A program made the position numbers and the translations under genes. Below are positions 4,736 to 7,614 of a DNA stretch of 7,614 nt, piece after piece. The notes beneath the pieces are model-generated. The model saw only the letters and a list, made by a program, of their open reading frames with translations, had not been told where the DNA came from and did no database searches. The stretch is from Acidimicrobiaceae bacterium (GTDB lineage Bacteria; Actinomycetota; Acidimicrobiia; Acidimicrobiales; Aldehydirespiratoraceae), in contig VXNG01000255.1 in NCBI GenBank assembly GCA_009840695.1, positions 1 through 7,614 of the forward strand, written 5' to 3'. Position 1 is the stretch's first letter; each line of letters starts with the position of its first letter.

Positions 4736-6834
4736 GCGGCAGCCTCGTACACCGCGCCCGACAGGGCCACCACTCCCCTATTGAGAGCCTCGACCGTATG
4801 GCGGGCGGTCGCCGAGGTGGCCGGGTCCGGGGCCACCGCGGCGATCCGGCGGGCTAGGTCGATCACCTGCTTGACGTTGCGCACGAAGTCGCCGGCCGAG
4901 AGCCCAATGTCCTGGAGGGCCTCGAACGACTCCCCGTCCGCCCAGCGATGGGCAGCCGGCCCGAAGCCGGTCTCCAGCGGCCGGGTGGGTTCAACGCCGA
5001 AATCCCGTTCGGTGCGGTGCAGGCTGTCGAGGACGGTCTCGATGCGTCGCAGGCGGCGGTAGGCGGTGCCCGAGGGGATCCACACCTCGGGCCTTGGGCC
5101 CGGCGACCGGTGCTCGTAGGTGAACGCAGACAGCACCGAGGCCAGCTCGGGCGGCGACAGGTCGTCGAGCAGCCCGCCGGACACTGCCTCGGCCACCGCC
5201 AGGTCGGCCTCGTGGAAGATGCGCGACACCAGCGACCCCGAGTCCGTCAGGGTCCAGCCGTCCAGGTGGCCCCGCTCACGCAGCACGCCGGCCACTGCAT
5301 CGAAGCGGCGGGCCAGATCGACGGGCCGCGACGCCGCTTCCGCCTGGTACTGGGCGAAGGAGCGGCCCATCAGGTCGCGGGCCGCTCCGGCAGGCATGCG
5401 GCCCAGCAGTCCGGCCACCATGTTGTAGGTGGGCCGGAAAGCTGAGCGCAGTTCGAAGGACCGGCTCGAGGCCAGCCGGGCCACCTGCTCGAAGGCGCAG
5501 TCCGGTGACCACAGCGCCACCGCCCATCCCTCCTCATCGATGCCGCGGCGCCCGGCCCGCCCGGTGAACTGGGTGTACTGGGCGGCGCTGAGCGGGGCGG
5601 TGCGCTGGCCGTCGTACTTGACGGGCTTGTCGATCACGACGCTGCGGGCCGGCATGTTCACGCCCAACGCCAGGGTCTCGGTGGCGAACACCACCTTTAC
5701 CAAGCCCTCAGCGAAGCATTGCTCCACCGCCTCCTTGAACACCGGCACCATGCCGGCGTGGTGCGATGCGATGCCCAGGCGGAGCCGGTCGGCCCAGCGC
5801 CCGGCGTCCAGCGCGGCGCGCTCGGCGGGGTCGAGGAGGGCGAGGCGCGCCTCGACCAGTTCGTCGATGCGGGCCGCTTCGACGTCGTCGGTGAAGCAAG
5901 CCCCGTCACGGACGAGGCGGCCAGCAGCCTGGTCGCATCCCTTGCGGCTGAACACGAACCAGATCACCGGCAGCAGGTCCCGCTCCCCCAGCTCCGCCAA
6001 CAGGTCCACGCGCCGGGGCGGCCGCCACACCGCACGCGGGCGCTGCCCCCGATGCTCCGACCCACCGGACCCACGCGGCCCGCCACGCCGCGACCGACCC
6101 GACCCACCGGACCCACGCGGCCCGCCACGCCGCGACCGACCCGACCCGCGAGGCTCCCGAGAGCGTGCAGGTGCGTCGAACCGGCCTCCTTCCGGGTTGG
6201 GCCTGCCGTCGAGGAGGGTGGGCACGATCCGCACCTCGTCGGAGCGGCGGCGACCCACGGCGTAGAGATTGGTCAGCGGGACCGGCCGTCGCGACTCGAC
6301 CACCACCGCGGTCGGGCCGCGCACCTGCTTGAGCCAGCCGCCCAGCTGCTCGTGGTTGGAGACCGTGGCCGACAGGCACGCCAGCACGACGGTGGGCGGC
6401 AGGTGCAGGATCACCTCCTCCCACACCGGCCCGCGGTAGGGATCCTCCAGGTAGTGCACCTCGTCGAGCACGACCGCCCCGAGCCGGTCGTCAACTGCGT
6501 CGGCGTAGAGCATGTTGCGCAGCACTTCGGTGGTCATGACCACCACGTCGGCGTCACCGGCGATGACGTTGTCACCGGTCAGCAGGCCCACGCGATGCGG
6601 GCCGAGCCTCTGCCGCAGGTCCCGGTACTTCTGGTTGGACAGAGCCTTAATGGGCGTGGTGTAGAAGGCCCGCCGGCCTGCGGCCAGAGCCCGGTCGACG
6701 GCGTGGTCGGCCACCACCGTCTTGCCCGAGCCGGTGGGCGCGGTCACCAGCACCGAGCGTCCTGCATCGAGGTGCTCGATGGCGCGGCGCTGGAACTCGT
6801 CGAGAACGAAGGCCGGCCCCACCGGGGCAATCAC
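4732..6834 (-). CDS. helY: Ski2/HelY-type DEAD/DEAH-box RNA helicase
   Basis: This is a 700-residue superfamily-2 helicase. In order: Q-motif-like FVLDEFQRRAIEHL (9-22), Walker A APTGSGKT (32-39), Ia PIKALSNQKYRD (61-72), Ib region GLLTGDN (83-89) and TTEVLRNML (101-109), Walker B DEVH (124-127), motif III LSAT (154-157), a basic Gly/Arg/Ser linker with a tandem repeat (about 218-275), VIWFVFSRKGCD (290-301), HHAGMVP (358-364), motif V ATETLALGVNMPAR (384-397) and motif VI QFTGRAGRRG (422-431). A DSHCT-like C-terminal helical domain includes LASVLSAFTYEHR (564-576) and GLSAGDFVRNVKQVIDLARRI (644-664). It should unwind RNA using ATP in the cytoplasm. M. tuberculosis HelY is about 200 residues longer, so this form is compact. 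The reading frame is open much further upstream, but the GTG at 6834, overlapping the tatC stop as GTGA, puts the start just before the Q motif. The next gene overlaps by ATGA. Confidence 0.93.
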   Translation of the reverse strand: MIAPVGPAFVLDEFQRRAIEHLDAGRSVLVTAPTGSGKTVVADHAVDRALAAGRRAFYTTPIKALSNQKYRDLRQRLGPHRVGLLTGDNVIAGDADVVVMTTEVLRNMLYADAVDDRLGAVVLDEVHYLEDPYRGPVWEEVILHLPPTVVLACLSATVSNHEQLGGWLKQVRGPTAVVVESRRPVPLTNLYAVGRRRSDEVRIVPTLLDGRPNPEGGRFDAPARSREPRGSGRSRRGGPRGSGGSGRSRRGGPRGSGGSEHRGQRPRAVWRPPRRVDLLAELGERDLLPVIWFVFSRKGCDQAAGRLVRDGACFTDDVEAARIDELVEARLALLDPAERAALDAGRWADRLRLGIASHHAGMVPVFKEAVEQCFAEGLVKVVFATETLALGVNMPARSVVIDKPVKYDGQRTAPLSAAQYTQFTGRAGRRGIDEEGWAVALWSPDCAFEQVARLASSRSFELRSAFRPTYNMVAGLLGRMPAGAARDLMGRSFAQYQAEAASRPVDLARRFDAVAGVLRERGHLDGWTLTDSGSLVSRIFHEADLAVAEAVSGGLLDDLSPPELASVLSAFTYEHRSPGPRPEVWIPSGTAYRRLRRIETVLDSLHRTERDFGVEPTRPLETGFGPAAHRWADGESFEALQDIGLSAGDFVRNVKQVIDLARRIAAVAPDPATSATARHTVEALNRGVVALSGAVYEAAA
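6057..6147. repeat. 42-bp perfect tandem repeat (about 2.2 copies) in the helicase gene
   Basis: Positions 6059-6100 and 6101-6142 are identical 42-bp units, with a few further matching bases on each side (6057-6058 and 6143-6147). The unit is 14 codons and in frame, encoding GSGRSRRGGPRGSG twice in the linker between the two RecA-like domains of the helicase. Confidence 0.9.
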
Positions 6835-7614
6835 CGCCGAGCCGCTTCGCGCTTTCGCTGCCGGCGGCGGGTGAGCACGCCCCAGAGGATCGCAATCTCG
6901 TAGAAGGCGTACATGGGAATCGACAGAGCCATCAGCGTGAAGGGGTCGCCGCTGGGGGTGATCACCGCCACCAGGATCACGATCCCGACGACCGCATAGG
7001 AGCGGATCCTTCGCAGCGTGCGGTTCTCGACGACGCCCATCACCTGCAACCCGATGAGGACGATCGGGAACTGGAAGGCGACGCCGAAGGCCACCATCAT
7101 CTTCACCACGAAGCCCAGGTACTGCTTCGGGCTGAACAGCGACACCAGATCGGGGCCGCCGATTTGCTTCAGGAAGTCGAGGGCCCGGGGCAGGCTCCAG
7201 TAGGCCAGGCCTACGCCCAGGAAGAACAGCAGCACGCCCGCAGCCACGAACGGGATCGCATAGCGCTTCTCGTGGCGGTACAAGCCCGGTGCGATGAAGC
7301 GCCACCCCTGCCACAGCAGCACCGGCATGGCCAGGGCCAGGCCCGAGTAGGCGACGAGGGTGATCCGCACGCTGAAGGGTTCGAGGGGGCCGGTCACGAA
7401 GAGATTGCAGCCGCCATCGGGACCGAACAGATGGGAGTCGATGCGCTCCTCCACGGGGAAGGTCCTGCAGTAGGGCTCGAGCAGAAAGTCGAGGATGAAC
7501 GGGTAGAGGATCCAGCAGACCACTGCACTCACGGCTACGGCCAAGACCGACTTGATGAGGCGGTTGCGGAGCTCGGCCAGATGCTCCATGAGCGTCATGT
7601 GGCCGCCGTCGCCG
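6831..7614 (-). CDS. tatC: Sec-independent (Tat) protein translocase subunit TatC, 5' end probably outside the window
   Basis: TatC is the multi-spanning membrane subunit that recognises twin-arginine signal peptides and, with TatA/TatB, exports folded proteins. Numbered from the ATG at 7598 (255 residues), it shows the N-terminal signature MEHLAELRNRL (4-14), six hydrophobic segments, GPLEPFSVRITLVAYSGLALAMP (70-92), the QGWRFIAPGLYRHEKRY motif (97-113), and ITPSGDPFTLMALSIPMYAFYE (213-234) with the conserved acidic residue at D218. The tail is basic (RRRQRKREAARR). The first exported loop carries C44 and C64. The frame stays open upstream of 7598 (GDGGH before the Met), no Shine-Dalgarno precedes that ATG, and actinobacterial TatC often has an N-terminal extension ending just before this Met. 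I therefore extend the feature to the window edge; 7598 remains an alternative start. The stop overlaps the helicase GTG as GTGA. tatA and possibly pafBC may lie just beyond the window. Confidence 0.95.
   Translation of the reverse strand, partial: GDGGHMTLMEHLAELRNRLIKSVLAVAVSAVVCWILYPFILDFLLEPYCRTFPVEERIDSHLFGPDGGCNLFVTGPLEPFSVRITLVAYSGLALAMPVLLWQGWRFIAPGLYRHEKRYAIPFVAAGVLLFFLGVGLAYWSLPRALDFLKQIGGPDLVSLFSPKQYLGFVVKMMVAFGVAFQFPIVLIGLQVMGVVENRTLRRIRSYAVVGIVILVAVITPSGDPFTLMALSIPMYAFYEIAILWGVLTRRRQRKREAARR

Noticed and set aside
3362..5062. Plus-strand ORF of 566 residues
   Set aside because: It runs across the M20 gene, the intergenic spacer, the kinase-like gene and part of the helicase on the other strand, with no domain signal; a GC-driven shadow.
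5719..6903. Plus-strand ORF of 394 residues opposite the helicase
   Set aside because: No recognisable domain, and it lies entirely opposite helicase motifs and the tatC end.
6835..7314. N-terminal extension of the helicase frame up to 7314 (160 extra residues)
   Set aside because: The added residues overlap tatC almost throughout, are Arg/Pro/Gly-rich and show no domain; the GTGA overlap gives a start right before the Q motif.

Overview
The window is GC-rich and coding-dense, with every convincing gene on the minus strand. It looks like an actinobacterial chromosome segment. The order tatC, then a HelY/Ski2-type helicase, resembles the tatA-tatC-helY neighbourhood of Mycobacterium. A DUF4193-type zinc-ribbon protein, actinobacterial-style TatC features and a possible leaderless promoter point the same way. 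Some gene styles (double-length ThyX-like protein, highly acidic DUF4193 protein) suggest the class Acidimicrobiia, but that is an inference from memory. There are no insertion sequences, CRISPR arrays, RNA genes or phage genes, so this is ordinary core chromosome.

Read in the direction of transcription (right to left), a tight operon comes first. tatC (7614 to 6831, 5' end probably outside the window) overlaps a 700-residue helicase (6834 to 4732) by GTGA. The helicase overlaps a short diacylglycerol-kinase-like protein (4735 to 4097) by ATGA. An 81-bp spacer follows, carrying three GCGAAGC repeats and a TAGGAT box placed so that transcription could begin at the next start codon. Then come an M20 amidohydrolase/peptidase (4015 to 2843) and, 40 bp further on, a double-length ThyX-like protein (2802 to 1114). 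A roughly 100-bp spacer holds a possible weak terminator hairpin and a near-consensus -10 box. It precedes an extremely acidic DUF4193-like protein (1010 to 486) and, 37 bp on, a GNAT acetyltransferase (448 to 1) that runs off the left edge.

The jobs are mixed: folded-protein export (TatC), RNA handling (helicase), a lipid-kinase relative that has probably lost catalysis, amide/peptide hydrolysis, a possible flavin-dependent nucleotide enzyme and an acetyltransferase. Only the first three are clearly bound by translational coupling. I see no defence or mobile system. The most notable points are the two degenerate paralogues of known enzymes (the ThyX-like tandem duplication with its signature split between halves, and the kinase-like protein with a lost nucleotide motif), the altered second zinc knuckle of the DUF4193-like protein, and a perfect in-frame 42-bp tandem repeat in the helicase linker.
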